In this document: piece after piece, positions 46,119 through 54,944 of the stretch
How positions within the stretch are numbered: position 1 is the stretch's first letter
How the letters are laid out: each line of letters begins with the position of its first letter
Assembly (NCBI RefSeq): GCF_039545035.1
Contig: NZ_BAABRO010000003.1
Location: 62,001-126,000, forward strand
Reading direction: 5' to 3'
Length of the DNA stretch: 64,000 nucleotides
DNA from: Novipirellula caenicola
GTDB taxonomy: Bacteria > Planctomycetota > Planctomycetia > Pirellulales > Pirellulaceae
Notes under the pieces: model-generated
Databases searched by the model: none
Seen by the model: only the letters and a program-made list of their open reading frames with translations
What the model was told of the DNA's origin: nothing
Position numbers and translations under genes: made by a program

Positions 46119-46283
46119 ATGTCTGTCATCTGGAATAGTCTTGCAATTTTGACAGTTTGTTTTTCGTTGGCCGTTGTGGGTTGTGGATCGTCCGAGGGAA
46201 CGCGGCAGGCTGAGCCCGCACCAAACTTGGAAGCAGAAGCGGATGCACTGGACGAAGCACCATCGGCGCCCATCGAGCAGTAA
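46119..46283 (+). CDS. Small lipoprotein
   Basis: A 54-residue peptide. MSVIWNSLAILTVCFSLAVV is a short signal sequence and VVGC a good lipobox, so a mature acidic tail of about 32 residues (GSSEGTRQAEPAPNLEAEAD and onward) would be lipid-anchored outside the inner membrane. The start at 46119 follows AGAGA at a reasonable distance. The tail is Glu/Ala/Pro-rich and probably unstructured. The next gene, a glycosyltransferase-like membrane protein, begins 141 bp downstream. Function is unknown; the signal sequence is the reason to accept it as a gene. Confidence 0.6.
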   Translation: MSVIWNSLAILTVCFSLAVVGCGSSEGTRQAEPAPNLEAEADALDEAPSAPIEQ

Positions 46284-46424
46284 AACGACCGCGTTTGTGC
46301 TGTAAAAGTCACATCCGCGGCGGTGGCATGACGTCGTCGCGGCATGGGGCGAATCAACGAGCTTTGCACCACCGATTCGCCACTCGGCGGTAACGCAACG
46401 ATTGACCGCAATTATTGGAGTATC

Positions 46425-48284
46425 ATGCCCAAGTCAAAGCGTTCTGCCAGCAAAGCTCGAAACGATGATGTCGCTCGCAAAAATATCGCTCGCAACGACC
46501 AATCGCGAAAGCAGGTGGTTGACGTGCAAACCGATTCGGTTGGACATCATCAGCAGAAGCCTCGGGTCAACGCGGATCGGTTTTTTCTTGGGGCGGTGCT
46601 TGTCGTCTGCGTTGTCGCGTTATTCTTGCGGGTCCTGCACGTTCTTGAAACGTTCGGCGTCCCCACGTCTCAGTCGCCGGTAGGTGATTCAGCAGGCTAC
46701 CTTGCTTGGGCGAATGAGATCGCCGCGGGCAAATGGTTTGGTGAATCGACTTTCTATCAGGCCCCGGCTTACCCCTACTTTTTAGCAGTCCTGAAAACGG
46801 TCGGCTTTGAAAGTTTGACAATGGTGCGAATGGTCCAAGGCTGCATGGGCGCCGCGACCGTTGCTCTGATCGCGTTTGCCGGGCGGTGGTGGTTTACCCG
46901 GCGAATCGGGTTGACTGCTGCGGCGATGCTGGCCATTTATCCGCCGGCCATTTACTATGACACGCTGATTCAGAAAGCCGGCTTGGCGTCCTTCCTGCTC
47001 GCAGCATTCCTTGCCTGCCTCGCGTTCCTTCATCGCCGACGCCGCGTGGCGGTTGTCTACCAGGTTGCTGTGTTGGTCGGAGTCACGCTTGCGTTACTTG
47101 TGCTTGCACGTGAGAACGCACTGTTGTGGGTACCGCTTGTTCCCTGTTGGCTTTTGTGGGGGTTGCGCGGTGTTTCTTTTCGCGGCCGTTGCATCGCGAC
47201 CGCGTGTTTTGGATGTGGTGCGGCACTCATTTTGTTCCCCGTCGCTGCGCGAAATGCCTACCTTGGCGGCGAGTGGTCTCCGACGACCTTTCAAGCGGGA
47301 CCAAACTTCTATATCGGGAATCATCATGGTGCCAATGGGATCTATATCCCTTTGATTGCTGGCCGCGGCACGCCTGTTTACGAGCGATCCGACGCCGAGT
47401 GGTTGGCCGAGGCGGAAACGGGGCAAGAGTTGTCTCCCCGACAGGTCTCTCAATTTTGGATGCGACGTGCCTGGGCCGAAATTGCTCAGCATCCGATTGA
47501 TTGGGTGCGGCTGATGGTGACGAAGTCCTTCATGTTGGTGAATCGATACGAAGTTCCTGATGTCGAAAGCATTCTGGTGTATCGCTTCTCGTCCACACCG
47601 TTGGCGATCCTCTTGTCTTGGTGGAACTTTGGCGTACTGTTTCCCATCGCTTGTTGGGGGATGCTGCTGAAGCTAAAGAACGGCCGCCGGCTTTGGCTGC
47701 TCTATACTTTGTTGTTGACCATGTCGTTGGCGATTGTCGGGTTCTTTATTCTCGGCCGCTATCGCCAGCCATTGGTTCCGCTGTTAGTGATTTGGGCTGC
47801 AATTGGATTCTGGGATGTCATTGGCCGCCTGCGAACACGGGATTGGCGGACCTTTGCTTACGCAGCATGCACGGTGCTTTCGGTGGCGGTCGTGTGTCAT
47901 TGGCGGGTTCACGATGAAACCCGGTTGCTCGCCACCTCTTATATGAATGTCGGAGCCGCAGCGGGAAAAAATGGTGATATGAATGTAGCCATACAGTGGT
48001 TGCAACGCTCGCTACAGATCGACCCACAATCGGCGGCAACGTACTTTAACCTCGGACGCGCCTATTCTGCCGATGGTCGTCACCACGAGGCAATTGCGGC
48101 GTTCAGGCAAGCTCAGAGCATTGATCCGGAATTGACCTCGGTGGCGCGAGCACTTGGTGCCAGTTTAGAACGGATTGGGGATCGAGAGGCGGCGCTGCGG
48201 CAGTACATATGGGCCCTCCAAATTGACCCCTCGGATCAGTCGGCCGCCCGCGGCGTTCAGCGGATTTCGGGCGCGAGCCGCTAA
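46425..48284 (+). CDS. Multispanning GT39-like membrane glycosyltransferase with C-terminal TPRs
   Basis: A 619-residue inner-membrane protein. After a 60-residue basic N-terminus there are about ten helices. The first extracytoplasmic loop carries PVGDSAGYLAWANEIAAG and STFYQAPAYPYFLAVLK, the Asp-containing loop typical of ArnT/PMT-like (GT39/GT-C) enzymes that use polyprenyl-phosphate sugars. The C-terminal 110 residues hold three tetratricopeptide repeats (NVGAAAGKNGDMNVAIQWLQ, then TYFNLGRAYSADGRHHEAI, then a third), probably a protein-binding tail outside the cytoplasm. ATG at 46425 is preceded by GGAG. It may glycosylate envelope proteins; the donor and target are unknown. Confidence 0.82.
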   Translation: MPKSKRSASKARNDDVARKNIARNDQSRKQVVDVQTDSVGHHQQKPRVNADRFFLGAVLVVCVVALFLRVLHVLETFGVPTSQSPVGDSAGYLAWANEIAAGKWFGESTFYQAPAYPYFLAVLKTVGFESLTMVRMVQGCMGAATVALIAFAGRWWFTRRIGLTAAAMLAIYPPAIYYDTLIQKAGLASFLLAAFLACLAFLHRRRRVAVVYQVAVLVGVTLALLVLARENALLWVPLVPCWLLWGLRGVSFRGRCIATACFGCGAALILFPVAARNAYLGGEWSPTTFQAGPNFYIGNHHGANGIYIPLIAGRGTPVYERSDAEWLAEAETGQELSPRQVSQFWMRRAWAEIAQHPIDWVRLMVTKSFMLVNRYEVPDVESILVYRFSSTPLAILLSWWNFGVLFPIACWGMLLKLKNGRRLWLLYTLLLTMSLAIVGFFILGRYRQPLVPLLVIWAAIGFWDVIGRLRTRDWRTFAYAACTVLSVAVVCHWRVHDETRLLATSYMNVGAAAGKNGDMNVAIQWLQRSLQIDPQSAATYFNLGRAYSADGRHHEAIAAFRQAQSIDPELTSVARALGASLERIGDREAALRQYIWALQIDPSDQSAARGVQRISGASR

Positions 48285-48478
48285 GTTTCGCTCGCATTTC
48301 TCACGTCCGCGATGCAGCGTGGCGGAGCGTATAGAGCGGCGATGCAACCTGCTGCTGTATATAGAGTTCCAGCTTTTCGGTTTGACAGGGGATGGCTGTC
48401 CCACTAAGCTGTTCGCTAGGGACCGTTTTGTCGCTTTATCTCTTTGTTTGCGCAACGGTCAAGGTTCTTTTCTAGTTT

Positions 48479-48495
48479 TTAAGAGGGTCTCTTAA
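48479..48495 (+). promoter_or_regulatory. Hairpin covering the ribosome binding site and start of the DUF1559 gene
   Basis: TTAAGAG-GGT-CTCTTAA is a perfect 7-bp stem with a 3-base loop. It contains the AGAGGG ribosome binding site and the A of the start codon at 48495. In the mRNA this would hide the initiation site, so a translational control element is possible. The stem is AU-rich and of modest stability. Confidence 0.4.
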
Positions 48496-49664
48496 TGAAG
48501 TTTCTTCGAGTCCGGCAAGGGTTCACCCTTGTCGAGTTATTGGTGGTCATCGCAATCATCGGTGTTCTCGTCGGTTTGTTGCTTCCGGCGGTTCAAGCGG
48601 CCCGCGAGGCGGCGCGTCGGATGCAGTGCAGCAATAACGTCAAGCAAATCGGCTTGGGGCTGCACAACTACCACAGTGCCTACGGCCGATTCCCAGAACA
48701 TCTGGGCGGCACCTACATCAACCAAGATGGCGGCGCCAGGAACACTGACATCAGTAATGTGCGACGGCTCAGCTTTTTGGTTGGAATTTTGCCATTCGTC
48801 GAGCAACAAGCTCTGTGGGAGCAAATCAGCAATCCACTCGATGGCTATCCCGCAATGGGGCCTGGTCCGTGGAAGACGGGCTACAAACCCTGGACGACCG
48901 AGTTGGCGACATTCCGTTGCCCAAGTGATCCCGCCACCTCGACCGGTCTTGGTTACACGAACTACGCGGCTTGCGTAGGGGATGCGTCAAACATGACCAA
49001 CATCGGCGGAAAGAACGAGGAAGGTTACTATCGAGACGACAATAGTTGGCAGCAAGGACCCGATAGTGACGAAAACTGGGTGGTCGAACGCAGTGGTGCC
49101 ACAAAACGCGGCGTCTTTGTTGGTCGGCACTTTACAAAATTCCGCGACATTCTCGATGGCACCGCAAACACCATCGCAGTGGGTGAAATTGGTTGTTCGC
49201 TCGGCGACCGATCGGTCGTGGGCGACGTGTTGCGAGTTGGCGGATCCTTCTCGGGCGGTTCGCCCCATGAACCCGCCGCTATCGACAAGGACAGTCGTGA
49301 CCCTGCACGGCCAAGTTTCCTAGTCGCCGGAAATACCTTTGCTCGTGGTAGCCGCTGGGCCGATGGCTATTTGACCTACTCGGGATTCCAAACGATTATC
49401 CCGCCAAACGGCGTGAGTGCAGTCGTTAACAACGATCGCGACGAAGGTTTTCTATCAGCAGGCAGCCGCCACCAAGGTGGATGTCATGTGCTGATGGCCG
49501 ATGGGGCAGTGAAATTTATCACCGACAGCATCGAGTCAGGCAACCAGAATCAAGCGCCCGTCCAGGTGCGAGGCCCGTGGCCGCCATCGGGAAGCAAGAG
49601 CCCTTACGGACTGTGGGGGGCACTTGGCACCAAGGCCAGCAAAGAAGTGGAATCGCTCGAATAG
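48495..49664 (+). CDS. DUF1559 pseudopilin-like protein
   Basis: A 389-residue planctomycete DUF1559 protein. The N-terminus has a type IV prepilin-like leader and helix, [18 protein letters not shown], to be cleaved by a prepilin peptidase between Gly and Phe, followed by [17 protein letters not shown] and NNVKQIGLGLHNYHSAYGRFP. The C-terminus has the H-x9-DG motif (HQGGCHVLMADGAVKFI). The middle is a beta-rich, variable domain. Planctomycetes encode dozens of these secreted proteins; their function is not settled. The start is fixed by AGAGGG eight bases upstream, within a small hairpin. A strong terminator follows at about 49750. Confidence 0.93.
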   Translation: MKFLRVRQGFTLVELLVVIAIIGVLVGLLLPAVQAAREAARRMQCSNNVKQIGLGLHNYHSAYGRFPEHLGGTYINQDGGARNTDISNVRRLSFLVGILPFVEQQALWEQISNPLDGYPAMGPGPWKTGYKPWTTELATFRCPSDPATSTGLGYTNYAACVGDASNMTNIGGKNEEGYYRDDNSWQQGPDSDENWVVERSGATKRGVFVGRHFTKFRDILDGTANTIAVGEIGCSLGDRSVVGDVLRVGGSFSGGSPHEPAAIDKDSRDPARPSFLVAGNTFARGSRWADGYLTYSGFQTIIPPNGVSAVVNNDRDEGFLSAGSRHQGGCHVLMADGAVKFITDSIESGNQNQAPVQVRGPWPPSGSKSPYGLWGALGTKASKEVESLE

Positions 49665-49746
49665 CCGAGCGGCGATCAAGCCATTGCCATCGTGATGATG
49701 GCTTAGCGTGAAGATTGCTTAGCGTTACGATTGCTTTAAATTAATG

Positions 49747-49777
49747 AAACTTGGTCTTTCGAGGCCAAGTTTTTTTT
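49747..49777 (+). terminator. Intrinsic terminator after the DUF1559 gene
   Basis: AAACTTGGTC pairs with GGCCAAGTTT (10 bp, one G-U) around a 6-base loop and is followed by eight T in all. It lies between the convergent DUF1559 and cytochrome genes and also has A residues on its left, so it may work both ways. Confidence 0.9.
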
Positions 49778-49828
49778 GCGCGATGCCGGAATCGGTTTCT
49801 CGCCAGTCGTGATGATTTCGGCGGAGGG

Positions 49829-51274
49829 TTATTCCGATGCGGACGATTCCGAGGCTGTCGAACGAAGGTAGGTTTCCGTCGCCATCTCGTCGATGCGAAC
49901 GTGGTGGTCACGAAGCGGTGGGAACAATTTTCCTGCTGCGGTTTCAAACCTCAGCTTTTTGGTGTTGCGAAGTGGCATATGGCAATCGATACAGTTCTCT
50001 GTGATTCGATCGCCAATGGATTCCGCCATGCCGCATTGTTGAGGGGGGTGGCACTGAATGCATCGCTGCGAAAAAAGCTGCATGTCACCTCGTTCCAATT
50101 GGTGCGGGTTATGGCAATCGGCGCAGGTCATCTCTGATGCTTGGAAGCACTCGCTCCGCGATAATCGATTGAGTTGATTGCTGGTGTGAACGCGGTTGTC
50201 ATCCAGGTGCGCCTTGCTCATATCAAAATGGTCGGTAACACGATCACCCGGACGAAAAGCGAAAGGCGTCGTTTTTCGGGGGGCCGTTCCCGAGTGGCAC
50301 TGTCCGCAAATGTCAAGTTGCTGTTGACGTGTCAATTGTCGAGGGTTCGTGATTGCCTTTGCTTCACGCGAATCAGGATGCGTTTGATGAAAAGTGACAT
50401 GCTCGCGTCCCGGACCATGACAACGTTCGCACGATATCCCCAAAATAAGTGACCCAGGCGTGTAGTGATTGCGTTCTTCGCGAAAATCAGCGTAGGTCGT
50501 ATGACACTCGACGCATCGCGAGGGAATGGGGCGTGCATACGCTGCATCACCATCGACATACCCTGGGCTGTTCACCCAATGGTCGGGATCGGTAAGGTAG
50601 GTGACGTTGTGCTGATACAGTTGGTCGCCGTGCCAGTAAAGATAGGACTCGCCCATCTTGGCTGACCCAAACACGATTTGCATCGGTACCTCAAATCGCC
50701 ATCCGTAGAAATTGACTCTCTGGTACAGTTGGTCATCCCGCTGGACCATGTGGAACGTCACATTCGGTTCGCGGGTCGTCATCTTGTTGCGGCCTTCGCT
50801 GAAATCCCCGTGAACCGTTTCAGGCGTTGCCAATCGACTGGTTTGAAAATGTGCGGTGTGGATGAACGAGTCAAATTTTTCCGCGTGGCATTCACGGCAG
50901 GATTGTGCCCCCATGAATCCAGGGTTTTCATTCACGGGTTCTGTATTGGTGCTGGTCTTCGCGATCTTTCCCGGGGCGAACGGAATTTCGACCCCCACGT
51001 CCGCGCGAGGGTAACCGACAAACCAATACCCATCTTCTGCGACCCACGAGCTTAGAAAGTCGTTGGGAAGCGGTTGTCCGAGTCCTCGATCGGCGGAGGC
51101 CGCCAGGTCGAAATCGCTCGATTGGATCGATTCGCTTGGTTCAGCGATAGCGAGACGCTTCTCACGCTCGATGAGTTGCTGAGCTTGTCGATGATCGCCG
51201 TTGTCACGCTGCATCCAAAGGAAGGTCGGTATCACGATGATGCCTAAAACGACGACGATCCACTTGCGTTGCAA
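49829..51274 (-). CDS. Seven-haem c-type cytochrome
   Basis: An exported or membrane-anchored multihaem cytochrome of 481 residues. Its N-terminus MQRKWIVVVLGIIVIPTFLW is a signal anchor. Seven CxxCH haem-binding motifs are present: CRECH, CVECH, CERCH, CGQCH, CADCH, CIQCH and CIDCH. The first lies at about residue 126 and the rest between 254 and 432; the part before them includes YWFVGYPRADVGVEIPFAPG. Extra His residues could serve as distal ligands. The TTG at 51274 is preferred because GAGGAG lies 7 nt upstream and it begins right before the hydrophobic segment. The number of haems recalls NrfA/octahaem-type or planctomycete electron carriers, but no reductase motif or partner oxidoreductase is visible. 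Confidence 0.88.
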   Translation of the reverse strand: MQRKWIVVVLGIIVIPTFLWMQRDNGDHRQAQQLIEREKRLAIAEPSESIQSSDFDLAASADRGLGQPLPNDFLSSWVAEDGYWFVGYPRADVGVEIPFAPGKIAKTSTNTEPVNENPGFMGAQSCRECHAEKFDSFIHTAHFQTSRLATPETVHGDFSEGRNKMTTREPNVTFHMVQRDDQLYQRVNFYGWRFEVPMQIVFGSAKMGESYLYWHGDQLYQHNVTYLTDPDHWVNSPGYVDGDAAYARPIPSRCVECHTTYADFREERNHYTPGSLILGISCERCHGPGREHVTFHQTHPDSREAKAITNPRQLTRQQQLDICGQCHSGTAPRKTTPFAFRPGDRVTDHFDMSKAHLDDNRVHTSNQLNRLSRSECFQASEMTCADCHNPHQLERGDMQLFSQRCIQCHPPQQCGMAESIGDRITENCIDCHMPLRNTKKLRFETAAGKLFPPLRDHHVRIDEMATETYLRSTASESSASE

Positions 51275-51471
51275 TTTGAAGCTCCTCAAAAATTCAATGT
51301 TCGGTTCGTCCGGCTGCTCAACGCGATTGCTCTAGTGAGAAACGTCGTCATGTTGGGGTGTTTCAAAGCGGCGGATGATTGGATTGTACGGTACAGCCGC
51401 ACGGTGCTCCACGTCACTGTGATAGCGAGGGGAACGTCGAGTTTGTCTGACGCTCATTCTTATTGTTTTCT

Positions 51472-51595
51472 AACCTCCCATTTTTTAACCTTGCTCCCCT
51501 TCGATCGGCACTAGCACGCGTGGGACGATTCGCGGGCGTGAGCCGCCGCAATACGACCTAGCTCGGACAAAGAGGAGGTTAGAAAATGGGAGGAT
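51472..51595. repeat. Inverted repeat pair (17/19) around 86 bp
   Basis: The 19 bases at 51472-51490 match the reverse complement of 51577-51595 at 17 positions. The enclosed 86 bp is GC-rich and unlike its AT-richer surroundings. No gene is inside. It could be a tiny MITE-like element or a long-stem structure; the rest of the 540-bp gap (51275-51814) shows nothing else. Confidence 0.6.
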
Positions 51596-51814
51596 AAAAA
51601 ATGTAATTGTGGTACCGTCGACGTGCGATCCAGTTGATCTGCATCGCCAACAATGAAGCCGCCTTCATCGTGATCCACCGGTCAGTCTTCCCATCTTCCT
51701 ACAAAAACTTTACCGGTGGTGCAGGGGATCCGGCGCATCGCAGCAACAAACCTATTGGCACGATGCAGCGCAAAATAAGCAGCGAGGGATCGGCCCTGCC
51801 TAACAAATTCTCGT

Positions 51815-53659
51815 CTACGAACCGCTTGAGTAGAAGATTTTGGCTTGGTTGAGCAGCAATTCATTGACGGCAACGTGTTCGACCGAGGTTTCCGGTAGTG
51901 AGTCGAGCAGCAACTCGCCGGTGGGCTCGATGGTGATCGGGCCTGCATCGGTTTCGTTCGTCGTTAGTCGCGAATAGACGGTCGCCGTTTCCGGCCCTCG
52001 TGCGTAGCGGATTTGATACAGACTCGATTCACGATCGTAATGCGTTTGAATGTTCGCATCACTCAATAAACCTGATGCTCGCCACTGCTTTCTCAGCTTG
52101 ATCAGCGATTGGTACCACTGCAACATGCTTTGGTTTCCGTTCTCTCGTGATTCCAGTTTCGAGGACCGGAACGCGGCCTCTTCGGTCGGCAATAGGCCTT
52201 CGGACCAATCGTGCTGTGGATACTCGAGTCGTCGTCCGTTGACCACAGCCTGTTGCAGTTCCGCGTCGGTAAAATCGACGAAGAATAAAAACGGCCGGGT
52301 CGAGGCAAATTCTTCGCCCATGAACAGCATCGGAATCGCCGGCGTCAAACATAACAGCGCCGCCGCCGACTTCTGTGTCGCAGGTGAAGTCAATTGATCC
52401 AGTCTTTTGGCTAGCGGATGGTTGCCGATGAAGTCGTGGTTTTGGATCGAATAAACCAGTCCATGGGTCTCGGTTCGCGTATCCGGCGTCTGTCGGCTGC
52501 GTGCCTTTCGCATCGTCCCTTCAAAGACAAATCCTTTGGATAGCGACTGAGCCAAGTCGGTTCCCGAGCGATAGACGCGATTGGAAAGTTGCTCACCCGG
52601 ACGCACCACGGCAAACACGCTGTGCAAAAAATCGTCGCACCACTGGGCATCAAACCCGATCCCGCCTTCGGCAAGCGGTCGATTCATCTCGGGATCGTGC
52701 ACGTTGGATTCGGCGATTAATAGCGCGTCTCGGTTTGCTGCTTCGGACCAACGCCGTACCGCCTCGCTCATCTCGGCGACGATGTGCGGGTCGCTGTCAT
52801 CGCGGGTGCAGTGAATTGCGTCGACACGGAGCCCGTCGATATGAAATTCGTCAAGCCAGTAGATCGCGTTGGCGATCACGTAGCGGCGGACTTCGCTGCC
52901 CCACTGCGGATCATCGAAATTTGGCGCATCGCCCCACGGCGTGCCGTGTTTTGCGGAAAAGTAGGGAGCAAACTCACCCAGATAATTGCCTTCGGGACCA
53001 AGGTGGTTGTAGACCACATCGACGATCACCGCCAATCCTTTTTGGTGGGCCGCATCGACAAGCTGTTTCAGATCTGTCGGCGTTCCATAATTGTGGTTCG
53101 GTGCGAACCAATTCACGCCATCGTAGCCCCAATTCCAGCGGCCCGCCGCATCGGCCAGCGGCATCAATTCGATCGCCGTCACGCCGAGTTCGACCAGTTC
53201 ATCCAGTCGCTCGATCGCACTGAGAAAGGTGCCCGAGGGTGTGAACGCACCCACGTGCATTTCGTAAATGATCAAATCGTCTCGCTTGACCGATTGCCAC
53301 TGCGAATCGGTCCAATCGAACGCAGGGTCGACTACTTCGCTCGGTCCATGCACCCCGAGCGGTTGATAACGGGACACAGGATCAGGCCGCTGTGGACCAC
53401 CGTCACAGCGATAGAAATAACGCGTTGATGGACCACAATCCTCGACAAGTCCCACGTGGTAACCATCGTCATTTTTTTGCAATTTAATTCTTCGGTCTTG
53501 CTCGACCAGCTCGACTTCGACTTGGTCGCGCTCGGGCGCCCAGACGACAAAGCGGGTCTGGTTGTTTCCGACCAGCGTCGCACCGAGCGTTTGGTGGGGG
53601 GCAGTGTTTGCCCAGTCAATAAGTGAGGATTCAAATTGCGAAGATAGCGAATGTTTCAT
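51815..53659 (-). CDS. treZ: Malto-oligosyltrehalose trehalohydrolase
   Basis: TreZ releases trehalose from maltooligosyl-trehalose. This 614-residue GH13 enzyme starts with a CBM48-like domain (LGATLVGNNQTRFVVWAPE), then YEMHVGAFTPSGTFLSAIERL, WNWGYDGVNWFAPNHNYG, which is typical of TreZ, VIVDVVYNHLGPEGNYL, the nucleophile Asp at about 280 in GLRVDAIHC, the acid Glu at about 317 in LLIAESNVHDP and IQNHDFIGNHP. The C-terminal domain and length fit TreZ better than branching enzyme. ATG at 53659 is used; GTG two codons upstream is an alternative. TreY, the usual partner, is not in the window; glgB lies 23 kb away. Confidence 0.92.
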   Translation of the reverse strand: MKHSLSSQFESSLIDWANTAPHQTLGATLVGNNQTRFVVWAPERDQVEVELVEQDRRIKLQKNDDGYHVGLVEDCGPSTRYFYRCDGGPQRPDPVSRYQPLGVHGPSEVVDPAFDWTDSQWQSVKRDDLIIYEMHVGAFTPSGTFLSAIERLDELVELGVTAIELMPLADAAGRWNWGYDGVNWFAPNHNYGTPTDLKQLVDAAHQKGLAVIVDVVYNHLGPEGNYLGEFAPYFSAKHGTPWGDAPNFDDPQWGSEVRRYVIANAIYWLDEFHIDGLRVDAIHCTRDDSDPHIVAEMSEAVRRWSEAANRDALLIAESNVHDPEMNRPLAEGGIGFDAQWCDDFLHSVFAVVRPGEQLSNRVYRSGTDLAQSLSKGFVFEGTMRKARSRQTPDTRTETHGLVYSIQNHDFIGNHPLAKRLDQLTSPATQKSAAALLCLTPAIPMLFMGEEFASTRPFLFFVDFTDAELQQAVVNGRRLEYPQHDWSEGLLPTEEAAFRSSKLESRENGNQSMLQWYQSLIKLRKQWRASGLLSDANIQTHYDRESSLYQIRYARGPETATVYSRLTTNETDAGPITIEPTGELLLDSLPETSVEHVAVNELLLNQAKIFYSSGS

Positions 53660-53744
53660 GGTCACAATGGATCAAGTGCAAGAGAAAAACGGTTACACTG
53701 CGGCTACTAACTTCGATCGTCAGTTTCCGCGATGCAATCCCCTT

Positions 53745-54944
53745 ATGTTTACGACTTTGGTTCACAGGTTCCTGTGCGGCAGCCTGCTCGTTTTGCTGGC
53801 GGTTTCTGCACCCCACTGTTCTGCCGCCGAGCCCGTTTCCACCACGATGCCAGCGAAAATTCGCGTCGCGACATTTAACGTTTCTCTGTATGGCACAAAG
53901 CCAGGCGAGGTTTACGAGCGGCTGATCGATGGACGTGATCCCCAAGCAATCAGGCTTGCAGCAATTGTGCAAACGGTGCGCCCCGATGTATTGCTGGTAA
54001 ACGAAATTGATTACGAGCCCACCGCGGCAACCGCTCGATTGCTGGCCGAAGAATATTTTGCGATCGCCAAATCGGGCCGCAGTTCGATCGAGTATCCCTA
54101 CATTTACGCAGCACCGAGCAACACCGGGATCGATTCGGGATTGGATTTGAACGGTAACGCCACTCACGGCGAAGCCACCGATGCCTGGGGTTACGGAGTC
54201 TATCCTGGGCAATATTCGATGGCGATTTTTAGTCGCTTTCCGATCGACCAAAAAAACATCCGCAGCTTCCAGCATTTCTTGTGGTCCGAATTGCCCGCCG
54301 CCAAGCGACCTTGTGATCCCGAAACGCAAAAGCCGTATTACGAGGACCGTGTGTGGTCAAAACTGCGTTTATCGAGCAAAAATCACTTGGATGTGCCGAT
54401 TCAAATCGGTGATGCCACGATTCATTTGTTGGCAAGCCATCCGACGCCGCCGGTGTTTGATGGTGCCGAGGATCGCAATGGTTGCCGCAATCACGATGAG
54501 ATCCGATTTTGGCTGGACTATATCGACAACCCGGACGCGGTCTATTTGCGAGACGATCACGGAAATACCGGTGGATTGGCGACCGACGCCGCCTTTGTGA
54601 TTGTTGGCGATTTGAATGCGGATCCAGCCGACGGTGACGGACGCCAAGACGCGATCTGCCGCTTGCTGGATCATGTTCGAGTGCAAGATCCCCAGCCACG
54701 TTCTACGGGGGCTGCGGAGCAAACCGCAAAAAACAACGCCAATGCCAAGCATGTCGGTGATCCGGCGCTGGACACCGCCGACTTTGGCAGCAGCGGTCAT
54801 TTCCGCGTCGACTATGTATTGCCCAGCAGTCAATTGAACGTGATCAACGCGGGCGTGTTTTGGCCCCGGCGCCAAGATCCGCAGCGTGAACTGATTTCGG
54901 CAAGTGACCACCGCTTGGTGTGGGTCGAAGTCGAGGTGCCTTGA
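53745..54944 (+). CDS. Secreted endonuclease/exonuclease/phosphatase-family protein
   Basis: A 399-residue exported protein of the EEP superfamily. The signal peptide is MFTTLVHRFLCGSLLVLLAV followed by SAPHCSAAEP. The EEP core shows RVATFNVSLYG, LLVNEIDYEP with the metal-binding Glu, VGDLNADPADGDG (Asp and Asn) and a C-terminal SASDHRLVWVEVEV carrying the Asp-His. HFRVDYVLPSSQL precedes it, as in bacterial secreted members thought to act on phosphodiesters or phosphate monoesters. ATG at 53745 directly starts the signal peptide; the frame runs further upstream over the treZ start without support. The stop codon overlaps the start of the following glycosyltransferase gene by one base. Confidence 0.88.
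   Translation: MFTTLVHRFLCGSLLVLLAVSAPHCSAAEPVSTTMPAKIRVATFNVSLYGTKPGEVYERLIDGRDPQAIRLAAIVQTVRPDVLLVNEIDYEPTAATARLLAEEYFAIAKSGRSSIEYPYIYAAPSNTGIDSGLDLNGNATHGEATDAWGYGVYPGQYSMAIFSRFPIDQKNIRSFQHFLWSELPAAKRPCDPETQKPYYEDRVWSKLRLSSKNHLDVPIQIGDATIHLLASHPTPPVFDGAEDRNGCRNHDEIRFWLDYIDNPDAVYLRDDHGNTGGLATDAAFVIVGDLNADPADGDGRQDAICRLLDHVRVQDPQPRSTGAAEQTAKNNANAKHVGDPALDTADFGSSGHFRVDYVLPSSQLNVINAGVFWPRRQDPQRELISASDHRLVWVEVEVP

Noticed and set aside
53562-53744. 61-codon upstream extension of the EEP-family gene
   Set aside because: Overlaps the start of treZ; the signal peptide begins at ATG 53745.
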